DNA of 64,000 nucleotides from SpSt-1165 sp964391725 (GCA_964391725.1 CAYMNB010000003.1:53732-117731), one strand, 5' to 3'. Positions 26,351 to 37,500 are shown, numbered from the stretch's first letter. Numbers and translations are program-made. The notes: generated by a model from the sequence alone, not told the origin.

Positions 26351-27685
26351 ATGTTTATTCCCCACACCTACGAAGAAACTATATCCATGCTCAAAACGAT
26401 AGGTTTTGAGCATATTGATGAATTGTTCTCCGATATTCCAGCACCATTGAGAAATACCAATCTCGATTTGCCGGAAGCATTGACAGAGATGGAAGTATCC
26501 AAATACCTGGAGGAGATCAGTCAAGCCAACGAAACCACACAGGACATGATGTGTTTTTTAGGCGCTGGTTATTATAATCATTACTCACCTGCCATCGTTG
26601 ACAGTATGCTGCGTATCGGATCGTTTTATTCAGCCTATACCCCCTACCAGCCGGAAATTTCGCAGGGAACACTACAGGTTATCTATGAATACCAATCCTT
26701 GATCTGCGCCTTGACAGGCATGGAAGCCAGCAACGCTTCCCACTACGATGGAGCTACCGCTGCTGCCGAAGCAGTACTGACCGCCTTTTATCAGTTCAAT
26801 AAAAAACGGCCAAAAGTAATCCTGTCGCACTTCATCAACCCTCAGTATGCTGCAGTGATCGATACCTATGCCTCAGATCTTCCGCAGGTGAACATCATTC
26901 ATCACACCACAGAGGATGGCGAAATTCCCTCGTTGATCGATAACGAAACCGCTTTGATTGTATTGCAGTATCCTGACTTCTTGGGGAACATCAAAGATTA
27001 CTCAGCCATTGTAAATACTGCCCACGAACACGGAGCATTGATCTGTGTGATAGTCAATCCAATCGCGCTTGGTTTGCTAACCCCTCCCGGTGAATGGGGT
27101 GCCGACATCGTGGTGGGCGAAGGCCAGCCCCTTGGAATTCCCTTGTGGTTTGGCGGACCGGGGCTGGGATTTTTTGCTACCAGCAAGAACATGATCCGGA
27201 AAATTGCCGGAAGAATCAGCGGCGAAACCACCGATGCCAACGGCAACAGAGGCTATGTACTCACACTCACCGCCAGAGAACAGCATATCCGCCGTGAGAA
27301 AGCCACCTCAAACATATGCACCAACCAGGCTTTGCTGGCTTTGGCAGCCACCGTTTACCTTAGCGCTTTGGGCAAACATGGATTACAACAGGTGGCAAAC
27401 ACCTGTTACCAGAACGCTCACTATGCCGCGCAAGAAATTCAGGCAATAGATGGTTACACGCTCATAAATACCGAAGCCTTCTATCACGAATTTGTCATTT
27501 CCTGCCCGGTGCCGGTCAATGAGATTAACGATCACCTGCTGGATCATGGTATTCTGGGCGGATTGGACCTCAGCGAAATGTATCCAGAGTACAATAACCC
27601 TGTTCTGTTTGCCTTAACAGAACTCAATGACCGCGAACAAATCGATACCCTCGTTGAAGTGTTAAGGGAGTTCAGCCATGCATGA
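26351..27685 (+). CDS. gcvPA: Glycine dehydrogenase (decarboxylating) subunit 1
   Basis: 444 residues, the N-terminal half of the split P protein. Typical motifs are FIPHTYEE, MLKTIGFEHIDELF, SQGTLQVIYEYQSLIC, MEASNASHYDGATA and, later, TLTAREQHIRREKATSNICTNQ. It pairs with GcvPB to decarboxylate glycine and load the aminomethyl group on GcvH. It overlaps gcvPB by 8 nt, which suggests coupled translation and equal amounts of the two subunits. Confidence 0.95.
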   Translation: MFIPHTYEETISMLKTIGFEHIDELFSDIPAPLRNTNLDLPEALTEMEVSKYLEEISQANETTQDMMCFLGAGYYNHYSPAIVDSMLRIGSFYSAYTPYQPEISQGTLQVIYEYQSLICALTGMEASNASHYDGATAAAEAVLTAFYQFNKKRPKVILSHFINPQYAAVIDTYASDLPQVNIIHHTTEDGEIPSLIDNETALIVLQYPDFLGNIKDYSAIVNTAHEHGALICVIVNPIALGLLTPPGEWGADIVVGEGQPLGIPLWFGGPGLGFFATSKNMIRKIAGRISGETTDANGNRGYVLTLTAREQHIRREKATSNICTNQALLALAATVYLSALGKHGLQQVANTCYQNAHYAAQEIQAIDGYTLINTEAFYHEFVISCPVPVNEINDHLLDHGILGGLDLSEMYPEYNNPVLFALTELNDREQIDTLVEVLREFSHA

Positions 27686-29144
27686 ACCAACCATTTATGA
27701 AATTTCTGTAGAAGGCCGCCAGGGTGTTCGTTATCCGCAACCAGATGTGCCGGAAATCCCCCTTCCCGAGATATTTATGCGCAAAGAGCTCCCGTTGCCT
27801 GAACTCTCAGAAATTGATGCCGTGCGCCACTTTAGCCAGTTAGCTCAAAAAAATTATTCGGTTGATACCGGTTTCTACCCATTGGGTTCTTGTACGATGA
27901 AGTACAACCCCAAGATCAATGAGCAGGTAGCACGATTTCCCGGTTTTCTATACACCCACCCCTTACAGCCCATAACCACCATTCAGGGTAATCTCTACCT
28001 CATGTACCACCTGCAGGAATACCTGAAGGAAATTACCGGGTTTGCAGCTGTTTCGTTGACCCCGGCAGCAGGCGCCCATGGTGAATTCGTCGGCGTAAAA
28101 ATGATCAAACGCTATCTCGAGGAACATGGACAATCACACCGCAACAAATTGCTGATTCCCGATTCTGCCCACGGCACCAACCCCGCTTCGGCAACCATGA
28201 ACGGCTTCGACACCCTGCCCGTGCCAAGTAACAGCAACGGCACCATCGATATGGATGTGTTAGCGGAGTTATGCCAGCGTGATGACATCGCAGGCATCAT
28301 GATCACCAACCCCAACACACTTGGGCTTTTCGAGAAAGACATCCTCGATATAACCAGATTGGTTCATGCAGCAGGCGGTCTGGTGTATGGAGATGGCGCC
28401 AATATGAATGCCTTGCTTGGTGTCGCCAAACCCGCAGACTTCGGAATTGATGTAATGCATCTCAATCTGCACAAAACCTTCTCAACACCGCATGGCGGTG
28501 GCGGACCTGGCGCCGGCCCCGTCGTTACCACCGACCAATTGGCGCTATATTTACCTGGCCCAATTGTGACTATTTTGGAAGAGGAAACAGAAGACACCGC
28601 TCCCTTATACGGTTATCTCATCCCAGAAAAAACCATCGGGCGGGTCAAAGCGTTTCAAGGTCAATTCGGCGTACTGGTCAAAGCCTTCACCTATATCACC
28701 ATGTTGGGCGCTGAAGGATTGCGCAGGGTCAGTGAATACGCGGTGCTGAATGCCAATTATCTGCTGGCCAACCTGCGTGACATCTATGTTGTACCCTACG
28801 ATGGACTATGCAAGCATGAATTCGTGCTGGAAGGTGTCTGGAAAGATTTACCCGACATACATGCTCTGGATATCGCCAAACGTTTGATCGATTACGGTTT
28901 CCACCCGCCTACCAATTACTTCCCGCTCATCGTTCATGACGCCTTGATGATCGAACCGACCGAAACTGAATCCAAAGACACCCTGGATGCGTTCATTGCC
29001 GCTATGAAATCGATCGCCAAGGAAGCACGAGAAGAACCCGAATTGCTTCATGCTGCCCCGCAATCCACTTCCATTGGTAGGCTGGATGAAGTCAAAGCAG
29101 CCAAAATGCTTAATGTGTGCTGCTTGCCACAGTACGACCAATAA
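27678..29144 (+). CDS. gcvPB: Glycine dehydrogenase (decarboxylating) subunit 2
   Basis: 488 residues, the PLP-carrying half of the split P protein. The PLP lysine is about residue 266 in LNLHKTFSTPHGGGGPGAGP. Also visible are GFYPLGSCTMKYNPK and IPDSAHGTNPASA. GGGAG precedes the ATG within the end of gcvPA. A strong terminator follows 18 nt after the stop. Confidence 0.96.
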   Translation: MHEPTIYEISVEGRQGVRYPQPDVPEIPLPEIFMRKELPLPELSEIDAVRHFSQLAQKNYSVDTGFYPLGSCTMKYNPKINEQVARFPGFLYTHPLQPITTIQGNLYLMYHLQEYLKEITGFAAVSLTPAAGAHGEFVGVKMIKRYLEEHGQSHRNKLLIPDSAHGTNPASATMNGFDTLPVPSNSNGTIDMDVLAELCQRDDIAGIMITNPNTLGLFEKDILDITRLVHAAGGLVYGDGANMNALLGVAKPADFGIDVMHLNLHKTFSTPHGGGGPGAGPVVTTDQLALYLPGPIVTILEEETEDTAPLYGYLIPEKTIGRVKAFQGQFGVLVKAFTYITMLGAEGLRRVSEYAVLNANYLLANLRDIYVVPYDGLCKHEFVLEGVWKDLPDIHALDIAKRLIDYGFHPPTNYFPLIVHDALMIEPTETESKDTLDAFIAAMKSIAKEAREEPELLHAAPQSTSIGRLDEVKAAKMLNVCCLPQYDQ

Positions 29145-29161
29145 TAAGATGCCCTTCAGGT

Positions 29162-29190
29162 AAATGCCGCCCGGGTGGGCGGCATTTTTA
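29162..29190. terminator. Bidirectional terminator between gcvPB and alaS
   Basis: A perfect 11-bp GC-rich stem (AAATGCCGCCC at 29162-29172 with 29177-29187), a GGGT loop and a T tail. It lies between convergent genes and can end both transcripts. Confidence 0.9.
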
Positions 29191-29192
29191 TT

Positions 29193-31928
29193 TCATTTCC
29201 CTTGCTGGCCGATCAAGGCAGGCAGTGCAGCAAGTGCATCTTGTAGTTTGGAAGCATCTCGTCCGCCGGCCTGCGCCAGGTTAGGCCGCCCGCCTCCCCC
29301 ACCACCGACCACTTTTGCCATTTCTTTGACCAGATTCCCCGCATGATAGCCTTTCTTGACAAGATCATCAGTCACAACCACGATGAAAAGAGGTTTTTCA
29401 TCGATGACTGTCGCCAATGCTGCAATCCCGGAAACCACTTTATCCCTGAAACGATCTGCCAAAATCCTCAGATCATCCACAGACACATTGGCAATTTCGG
29501 TTGCCAGATATTGTGTTCCATCGACCGTTTGGATGTCCGACAATGATGATTCAAAATCTTGCATAGCAAGCTGCTGACGCAGTTGGGCCAATTCTTTTTC
29601 GGTTTGATGCAGATCATTGATAACACCCTCTACCCTGACAGGCACTTCGTTGGGGGCGCAATCCAGCACCATGGCGGCTTCTTTCAGCAAAGAGAACCGT
29701 TTTCTGGATAATTCATACGACTTTCTGCCGGTGACTGCTTCAATGCGGCGAATGCCCGCTGCAACACTGGATTCATTAAGCAGAATGAAGGTGCCAATCA
29801 ATCCTGTTTCTTCCACGTGGGTGCCACCACACAATTCATACGAAATTGTGTCACTACCTTCAATGCGCACTGTACGGACGGTCTGGCCATATTTTTCGCC
29901 AAACAAGGCTGTGACACCTTCCGAGAATGCAGTTTCACGATCCTTCTCTTGAATAGCCAGTGGTAAATTGCCAAGGATAATGTCATTCACGCCTGCTTCA
30001 ATCGCCTGCATTTGTTGCGGCGTCAGTGCTTCGGGATGGGTGAAGTCAAACCGCAAGCGATCTGGCGCAACCAACGAACCCGCCTGGCGGGCATGATCGC
30101 CCAACACATTGCGAAGAACGGCATGCAGCAGGTGGGTGGCAGTGTGGTTTCGCATGATATCAAGCCGTCGACTTTCATCAACCAACAGAACGTATTGATC
30201 GCCGATCGCCACTTTCCCGGTTTTGACTACCCCATGGTGCGTGATGATTCCGGCAGCGGGTTTTCTGGCTTCAACAATATCGATTTCCCACTGACCGTTC
30301 TTATCCACAATCTTGCCCGTATCACTGACCTGCCCGCCACTTTCCAAATAGAAATTGGTCTTCGGCAGAACCACATCAACTTCATCGCCCGAATGTGCGA
30401 CGTCAACGGATTGACCATCAGACACAATCGCCAAAATTACGCCTGATTGGGGTTTTGCGTGGTAAGGATCATAGGTAACGCCACTCTCGCTCAGTTTCCC
30501 ATTCACCACCAGTGAATTGAACAATAAGCCGAACAACTCAGCTTCATTTCCACCCAATGCTCCCATGGCCTTGCCGCCGCCAGATGCCAGCCTGTGAGTT
30601 TCCATTGCTGCGTGGAAACCATCTTCTGACACCTTGAGTCCTCTTTCGCGTAAAATATCTCTCGTTATTTCAAAGGGAATACCATGCGTAGCGTACAAAT
30701 CAAATGCCTGTTCGCCAGACACTGTTGTTTTCTGTTTTTTGAATAACTGGTTAATCAGGTCTTCTAATTGAGACAATCCAGCATCCAGTGTTTTTTGAAA
30801 ACGCTCTTCTTCTCGCGTGATTGTGTCGAGAATCGCGGTTTGATTGGCTGACAATTCTTTGTAAAAATCACCATACTCACTGATGACACTCGCCGCCACT
30901 TTTGCCATAAAAGGCTGGGTAAGGCCAATCTGTGCGCCAAACCGATAGGCTCTTCGTATGATCATGCGGCAGATATAATTCCTGCCGGTATTACCGGGGA
31001 CGACACCGTCTGCGATTAAGAAAGCTGCTGCTCGTGCATGATCAGCGATAACACGATAAGGAGTTAGGAATTGTTGCATGTCTCTGTCAGTGTGTTTGGC
31101 AAGATCTTTGATCGTCGCAAACATCGCCGTAAACAAATCAGTTTTATAGTTCGAGTAGACTCCCTGTAGTATGCTGACGATACGCTCAAACCCCATGCCT
31201 GTGTCTACATGCTTTTTGGGTAAAGGTACAAGGACACCTGCAGTTGTACGATTGTATTGAATAAAAACCAGGTTCCAAATTTCAACGAAGCGCGGACAAT
31301 CTCCATTCACCTGACAGGAGTGATTTAGGTCGTTTTGTTTATCGCAGAACTCTAATCCAAGATCATAATGAATCTCGCTGTCTGGTCCGCAAGGGCCGGT
31401 ATCCGCCATAGCCCAAAAATTATCTTTGCGTCCAAATGGCAGGATATGAGCAGAATCAATGCCCGGTTGTTTGCGCCATTCTCGATAAGCCTCTTCATCT
31501 GCGGCAATCTCTCCTAGTTCGTCTACGAAAGTGGTGGTCCATAACCGCGTTTTATCTAACCCCCACACTTCAGTCAGAAGTTCCCATGCCCAGGCAATCG
31601 CCTCAGCCTTGTAATAGTCACCGAATGACCAGTTGCCAAGCATCTCAAAGAATGTATGATGAGTATTATCACGCCCTACATCATCAAGATCATTGTGTTT
31701 GCCGGCTACACGCAAGCATTTTTGTGAATTAACCGCGCGCGTGTATACCGGTGCCTCTTCTCCCAAAAAAATATCCTTAAACTGCACCATACCAGCATTG
31801 GTAAACAACAAGGTCTGATCACCACCCGGCACCAGGGAGGATGATGGCACAAAGGTATGCCCTTTTTTTTCCTTAAAAAATTGGATAAAACTCTCGCGTA
31901 TCTCTGCGCCTGTCATGTGCTCATTCAT
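29193..31928 (-). CDS. alaS: Alanyl-tRNA synthetase
   Basis: 911 residues, full length. The aminoacylation domain begins RESFIQFFKEKKGH and contains FTNAGMVQFKDIFLG. The editing domain has HTATHLLHAVL and CGGTHVEETG, which supply the zinc ligands. The C-terminal C-Ala domain ends with GGGGGGRPNLAQAGG. The ATG at 31928 has AGAGG 5 nt upstream. A second Met four codons later is less well placed. It has its own promoter, with a palindrome across the predicted transcription start (see separate entries). Confidence 0.97.
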   Translation of the reverse strand: MNEHMTGAEIRESFIQFFKEKKGHTFVPSSSLVPGGDQTLLFTNAGMVQFKDIFLGEEAPVYTRAVNSQKCLRVAGKHNDLDDVGRDNTHHTFFEMLGNWSFGDYYKAEAIAWAWELLTEVWGLDKTRLWTTTFVDELGEIAADEEAYREWRKQPGIDSAHILPFGRKDNFWAMADTGPCGPDSEIHYDLGLEFCDKQNDLNHSCQVNGDCPRFVEIWNLVFIQYNRTTAGVLVPLPKKHVDTGMGFERIVSILQGVYSNYKTDLFTAMFATIKDLAKHTDRDMQQFLTPYRVIADHARAAAFLIADGVVPGNTGRNYICRMIIRRAYRFGAQIGLTQPFMAKVAASVISEYGDFYKELSANQTAILDTITREEERFQKTLDAGLSQLEDLINQLFKKQKTTVSGEQAFDLYATHGIPFEITRDILRERGLKVSEDGFHAAMETHRLASGGGKAMGALGGNEAELFGLLFNSLVVNGKLSESGVTYDPYHAKPQSGVILAIVSDGQSVDVAHSGDEVDVVLPKTNFYLESGGQVSDTGKIVDKNGQWEIDIVEARKPAAGIITHHGVVKTGKVAIGDQYVLLVDESRRLDIMRNHTATHLLHAVLRNVLGDHARQAGSLVAPDRLRFDFTHPEALTPQQMQAIEAGVNDIILGNLPLAIQEKDRETAFSEGVTALFGEKYGQTVRTVRIEGSDTISYELCGGTHVEETGLIGTFILLNESSVAAGIRRIEAVTGRKSYELSRKRFSLLKEAAMVLDCAPNEVPVRVEGVINDLHQTEKELAQLRQQLAMQDFESSLSDIQTVDGTQYLATEIANVSVDDLRILADRFRDKVVSGIAALATVIDEKPLFIVVVTDDLVKKGYHAGNLVKEMAKVVGGGGGGRPNLAQAGGRDASKLQDALAALPALIGQQGK

Positions 31929-31941
31929 GCAAACCTCTCAT

Positions 31942-31963
31942 GTTGGTTCTGATTCAGACCAAC
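31942..31963 (-). promoter_or_regulatory. Palindrome at the predicted alaS transcription start
   Basis: On the minus strand GTTGGT-CTGA is followed by a near-mirror TCAG-AACCAAC, an inverted repeat with one bulged base. It begins directly after the -10 box and covers the predicted start of transcription (about 31957). It could be an operator or a 5' hairpin. The E. coli alanyl-tRNA synthetase is known to repress its own gene by binding a palindrome flanking the start site. The same arrangement here is an inference. Confidence 0.5.
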
Positions 31964-31992
31964 ATTATAAAAGATTGCACCCAACAGCGCAA
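31964..31992 (-). promoter_or_regulatory. Predicted promoter of alaS
   Basis: On the minus strand TTGCGC (31992-31987), a spacer of exactly 17 bp and a perfect TATAAT (31969-31964). It lies in the 100-bp gap behind the peptidase gene, so alaS does not need read-through from the sigma-54 island. Confidence 0.7.
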
Positions 31993-32028
31993 CCGGTAGC
32001 GCCAGCAAAGCACCACAGAAACTTGAAT

Positions 32029-34572
32029 TTATCTGGATACAGAAATTTTTAACATTTTCCCCAGATCATCAACCGTCACTTTCGTGAAAATTTTGTGGTT
32101 CCCTTTATAAGCAGGATATTTTTGTTCGAAACTCAGAACAACATTGCCATTGCTAGAGCGCGATAGCCGCTCGGGTGGATTGAAGCTGAGCTTCGCCGCA
32201 AGGCTCTCTTCACCAAGAATATATTGCTCCCGAATAGAACAACCTGCTTCCTTCAAACCCGGCAAATATGCAGCGAGCGCATCCCTGATCTCTTGCAGAG
32301 AACTTTCGTCAATTTTGGCTTCATAACCACCAGGTTTCGCTTCAACCTCGGTTAATACCATGGTATCGAAGTTTTCTTTTGACCTTCCCATAAATATCTT
32401 ACTATCAGCGCTCAGGCTGCCATCATATCGCGCCAGCGGATCCCCGAATAATACGAAAGTTAACAGCGTTTTTTGGTCCTCTCCATCCAAATAATTCTGA
32501 CGATTTTGCATCTCAACAGCCAGTTGTTTTTTCGCCCTCAGCAGACATTCACCTGTCGTCATTCCAGCCACCAAATTGTCCCAGTAATTCTTTGCCAATA
32601 AATCTGCGCCAATCAAGGGGGGTTGGATGGAGCCATACGCGATTCCTGTCGAACCCACGAATGCTTTTGCATCGAATGACATAAATTTCAGGCTAAGAGC
32701 ATCCTCGCTTGTTTTGTCTATTGTGTATGCCCCGTAACAAGCTTCTGAGAAGATGAATTGCTGAAACTGAGGAGCCATCGAAAACGTAGAAGGCGTCAGA
32801 GCGACAGGAAAGTCGCTGCCATTATCGGATGTGATGTAGTCTTTCTGCCCAAACCACTCGCCACTGTCGACCAAACCGTGCAAATTATAATAGGCAAGTT
32901 TCGCCCCCATTAAGGCAGTCATGTCAACGCTTGACACTGACAACGGAGGAGATACCGCCATCATATTCGCAGCACCAATAGGCCGATAAACGGCCATCGA
33001 AGCGCGTCTCCAAATTGCTGCGGTATAACCAACACTGACCTCTTTGGTCTGATAACGGTCAGTCCTGAAAATTAAGCGGAAGAAATCCATCAGCATGGTG
33101 AAAGGAGCGGTGAATGCTTTTGAGGCCAACTTCTCTTTTTTTTGCGCCTCTTGATGGTCTTTTATTATGCGGCGTAACTGGGCAAGCAACAAGCCGCAAT
33201 CATTGCCTTTTTCACCCGGCAATCTGCCAACCGGCCATTCAGGCACAAAGTAATTAGCATTACTGCTGCCATATGGATTGTCTGAAAGGATGTTTTCATC
33301 CACATCATCGGTTGGATTCGGCAGCATATGAAAAGGTATGATATCATCCCCCCCCACGATCAATAACCAGCCAATCATGCCGCCTTTCTGTGCCAAATTT
33401 TCATCCAAATCGTGCAAAGCCAGTTTTAATGACCACGGATCAAGTCGTTTGAGGGTGTCCATCCCAAGGTCATTCATGCTGTTGGCGTCATCCGGCATAA
33501 AAAGCAGGGCGCCAATGTTGTGTTGTTGAGCAACGGTGTCGCATATCCGTTGCATCTGTGCGGCCAAAACTTTCGCGCTATTGCTGCCGTATTTTTTCGA
33601 CAGTCTGCTGAATGAGCTCATCACTACATAGTAAGGAAAACGCTCATCAACCTCGCGGTTAGATTTCGCATTTAATACCTTGGCCAATTTTTCAAAGACA
33701 GATCGAACCTCATCTATCTCCTTCTGTTGATCAACATCAGGTTCTGAATAGACTATTTTTTTCGCCCTCTGCTGTCTACCTTCCTGATTAGGCTCATCCC
33801 CCTCGGTTAGCAGATTCCAGCCAAATCGTTCAGATATGGCTGCAGGCATTTGAATTGTCAGGTCTATCGTTGAAATAGTTGGCCACATCGATTGGTAAGG
33901 ATTTCCCTCATCCCATGCCCACCTGGCTGTCTGTCCAGCCATATCAACTTGAGCACAGTGCGACAGCCCCTCAAAAGCTTCCACAAGTTCTCCGGTTCGC
34001 ATTTTGCAATCACTCTGCATTAATTGGATTTGGTTGCACTGCGGCCAGCGTTCCCGATAAATAGATGCCAGTGTAAGTGTAGTTTCAGGATCCTGGGTTT
34101 TGTAAACATACAACAAGTGAACGAGGTCGACCAGCGCATTACGCCCTGAGTGCTTCAACAAGCGAGGCAGGTTCTCTTCACACGCCTTCCACTGTTCATT
34201 CTTTACTTTGGTTAGAAAGGAGTGTACGGCTTTACCCCATGCCAATATTTTGTGGTTTGCAAATTGCTGGCCACTGATCGCAAAAAGATATGCCCAGATA
34301 TTGTCATCTTCAGCATAAATGTCTGCAATTGCCAGATAAGCTTCAAAGAAAGCAGGATCGACCGAAATCAGAGACCGCAGTTTCTCCTTGGCTTCCTGAA
34401 ATTCTCCGATCGTGTGCAAATTCACCGCTTTCATCATATTCGCCTGCAGGTCGCCCGGGTATTTTTCAAGCCAGATGTCCAAAGCCTCTGAGGCAAAGCG
34501 ATATTCCCGCATCTCAAAAGCAATAGCCATGAGTGTCAGGAATTTCTCCCGTTGGATTTCCATGTAGCGCAT
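32029..34572 (-). CDS. TPR protein with clan-CD cysteine peptidase (C25/gingipain-like) domain
   Basis: 847 residues. The N-terminal 130 residues are TPR-like helices (ALDIWLEKYPGDLQANMMKA). From about 380 to 720 the sequence looks like a caspase/gingipain-type peptidase: a strand then His565 in YYNLHGLVDSGEWFGQ, a strand then Cys612 in FSEACYGAY, with LLIVGGDDIIPF earlier. The spacing of His and Cys and their sequence settings fit clan CD. There is no signal peptide, unlike secreted gingipains, so it should act in the cytosol. GAGGAG precedes the ATG. It is the last gene of the operon behind the -24/-12 promoter, 21 nt after the 1268-aa TPR gene. Substrate and trigger are unknown. Confidence 0.78.
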   Translation of the reverse strand: MRYMEIQREKFLTLMAIAFEMREYRFASEALDIWLEKYPGDLQANMMKAVNLHTIGEFQEAKEKLRSLISVDPAFFEAYLAIADIYAEDDNIWAYLFAISGQQFANHKILAWGKAVHSFLTKVKNEQWKACEENLPRLLKHSGRNALVDLVHLLYVYKTQDPETTLTLASIYRERWPQCNQIQLMQSDCKMRTGELVEAFEGLSHCAQVDMAGQTARWAWDEGNPYQSMWPTISTIDLTIQMPAAISERFGWNLLTEGDEPNQEGRQQRAKKIVYSEPDVDQQKEIDEVRSVFEKLAKVLNAKSNREVDERFPYYVVMSSFSRLSKKYGSNSAKVLAAQMQRICDTVAQQHNIGALLFMPDDANSMNDLGMDTLKRLDPWSLKLALHDLDENLAQKGGMIGWLLIVGGDDIIPFHMLPNPTDDVDENILSDNPYGSSNANYFVPEWPVGRLPGEKGNDCGLLLAQLRRIIKDHQEAQKKEKLASKAFTAPFTMLMDFFRLIFRTDRYQTKEVSVGYTAAIWRRASMAVYRPIGAANMMAVSPPLSVSSVDMTALMGAKLAYYNLHGLVDSGEWFGQKDYITSDNGSDFPVALTPSTFSMAPQFQQFIFSEACYGAYTIDKTSEDALSLKFMSFDAKAFVGSTGIAYGSIQPPLIGADLLAKNYWDNLVAGMTTGECLLRAKKQLAVEMQNRQNYLDGEDQKTLLTFVLFGDPLARYDGSLSADSKIFMGRSKENFDTMVLTEVEAKPGGYEAKIDESSLQEIRDALAAYLPGLKEAGCSIREQYILGEESLAAKLSFNPPERLSRSSNGNVVLSFEQKYPAYKGNHKIFTKVTVDDLGKMLKISVSR

Positions 34573-34593
34573 CGAATCGTCTCCTCTTTCGGG

Positions 34594-37500
34594 TTAATGG
34601 TGATGATCAATAAAATTCAAGGCCATCACAGCCCCTAACTGATTGCGAATTTCCCAATTGTTTGGTGCGAGTTTGACAGCTTTTTGCAAGAATGACTCTG
34701 CTTCTTGAAAACGTTTCAAATCACGCAATAGGATACCTGCTTGATAATAAGGCTGGTGATCATCAAGCTGCTGCGTGATAGCGCGTTCGAAAATATCCAT
34801 GGCAGCACTATATTGCCGTTGCTGAACATAGGCAGACGCCAGGGTTAAGTATGCTTTGATATTATCAGAATCAATTTGGATCACATCGCTCATGTAAGCT
34901 ATCGCTTTATCAAGATTTCCCAATTTCAAGTGCAGTTCTCCGGCGAACACCAGTTGCTCAACCGTAGGTTTACTGTGTGCAAACAATGTGCCAAGCAATT
35001 CTGACGCTTTCTGCCCTCTTTCGGTTTTTGCCAAATATTGCGCCAATCGATACATTATTCCGGGATGCTGAGGGAAGAGGTCATATGCCAATAATAGTTG
35101 CTCAGAATAATGATTATCCTCGTGAATGGTTTCCAGCAACTTTAATTTTTCAAAACACACCGATGGATTGATAGACATATTCACCTGGTCAAGAATTTTT
35201 CTTGCATCATCAAGGTGATGTAAAGCAATCAGTACCTTTGCCAGTGTGATCAAGGTCGCGTGATGAGATGGTTGATACCCATAAGCAATCCGCACAAAGC
35301 GCATGGCAAGGTCGCTTTTTTCTTGATCAACCGCCAGATTGGCTGCAGCAAGATACCCATCCCGCAATAACGGCGAGTTACATGATTTGCCTGCCAGATA
35401 ACGAAAGCACATATCGAGGTCTTTTTTCAGCGCGAAATAGAGAACTTTCAGAGCCTCAACATCTCCTTTGTTCTCGTCATCATGATTACCATCCCCCTTA
35501 ATCAATTGATCCAGCAGCTTTTTCGCTTTATTAAGCCGTTTGTCCCGCAAGTAGCTATGTGTCAACAGGATACCAACACTGGTGTTACCTTGATTTTGGT
35601 TGTGTAATACCTCAAGATGAAGTGCTGCTTTGCCATTGTCTTCATATTCATAAGCCCACCCTGCCATGCACTCGTGCCATTCCGTCACATGCCAGTACTG
35701 TGATAAGGCTGCATCCAAATGGCAGATAGCCTCCCCAAGCATATGATTTAACGCAAAGGCTCTGGCAAGTACATAGTGCAGAACGGGGTCATCTGGCAGC
35801 TTCGTTGGAAAAACATTGAGAATCTCCAACGCTTTTTCTTTTTCACCAAATTCAATCATTGAAAAAGCCAGTTGCAGCAGCAGAAAGAAATTATCTGAAT
35901 CAGCTCTCGCTGTCAATTGCTCTACCTGAACTCTTGTATTTGTTTTTCTAATCGCAACGAGATAATACGCGAAAAATTCATCGGTAAATCTATCAATTAC
36001 GGTTTTATCTACCAAGATTACTTGATTCGAATGAATGGCTTGAAACCACGCCCACAACATTTGGATTTGAGGCTCTACCGAATCTGGTTCTTCTTGATCA
36101 AAAGAAGCCCTAACGAGGCTTTCATCAATCCGTGTCGATTGGTCTGCTTGAATACCCAGTTCACCAAGAAAAGTTTGCCAGAAATAGGCTCGAATCACAG
36201 CATCCCGATAGGCTGCTTTTGCATCGCCGGACACCGGATTGTGCTCCAGATACTGTTCGGCCAATCTTAGCCGATATGGTAAAAAGTGCGATAATTCCTT
36301 TTCTCGGTGAAACCATCGATCATCTTTTAGCAACGAAAAGAAGATTGAGTTTTCTCCATACTCAGCTTGCCATGTATCACCCAAACCAATCTCTTGCATG
36401 ATTCGGGCCGAAAATTCTCCCACTTTGGGTGGGCAAAGAGCGAGGAACTTGTCAGAAGGCGAGAGCAATGCATAGGATAATCTGGCTGTCTTCACATAGG
36501 ACAAAGGCCTTGTATCCACCCCGTCCTCAAGCGAATTGGTTTGGATTTGTTCTGCTGTTAACAGTTCTCGAAAAAAGTTGTCTGAATTTCCATTACGATC
36601 TGTCAGATTCTCGTTAGTGTCACCTTGTGAATAATTGAACTCTACTTTTGATGCTTCCGTTATAATTTGGTTATGGCAAACTTGCCAGGCATACTGGCAG
36701 ATTGGATGATCTGGCGCAAGGCCATAAGCTTTCTCAATACAGGCTGCGTGATTTTGAAGATCACCAATATCACGATGTAGTACAGCCAAACGTAAATAGA
36801 CAGATGCTGGTGTTGTCTGAAAAAGCAATTCTTGTGGCAGTGCCTCTTTTTTCTCTGGACTATTTTCATCTGTTATTGACCGTTCTGCATAAATCCCGAG
36901 AAATGCCGCTGCCTTGTTCAGTACTCTCAAGGCCGCATCATTTTCGTTGGCATAATGATAGGCGTCACACAACAAGTTCCCCAACAGAATTTCTTCTGCC
37001 TCATTCCTTGCCTGACGAGTCCCCACCAATTCTATACATTCACCGTATTTACCATGATCCATCAACATCCGATAATAATTCACACATTCCGGGAGTGATA
37101 GGTTGCCAATTTCATCTCCGGAAATTGCGATTTGTTCTAAGAGGAGTAAATTTCCCGTTTTAAGGGCAATTCTCATCAACGATGTGCGATTATCGCCCGA
37201 GATATATTCTTCTTGTCCGAGGATTCCTTGAATTCCCGCCACCGAGTCATCAATGCGACCCATACCAGCCAATACATCAGCAACCTGTATGGCCGCCTGG
37301 ATAGCATGAGGACACATCTTTTTCCACAGCTCAGCTACCATCAACGCTTGTTCAAGTTGACCATGTTCACGGATGAACTGCAAACACCACAAAATTGGTG
37401 TCTCATCCTGTTCAGCAAATGCAATCAAGGACTGAACATCTTTGGGCCATTCTTCGCTCATACCACTTTGCCAGTGGTACAGAAGCCTTAGCATCACCGA

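Noticed and set aside
32029..34572. Craspase-like TPR-CHAT effector of a CRISPR type III-E system
   Set aside because: There is TPR plus a clan-CD peptidase, but no Cas7-11, other cas genes or CRISPR repeats occur in the window, and the regulatory genes point to sigma-54 control.
36702..37163. Plus-strand open frame of 153 codons inside the TPR gene
   Set aside because: It is antisense to the repeat-rich gene, with low-complexity, unlikely composition and no start signal.
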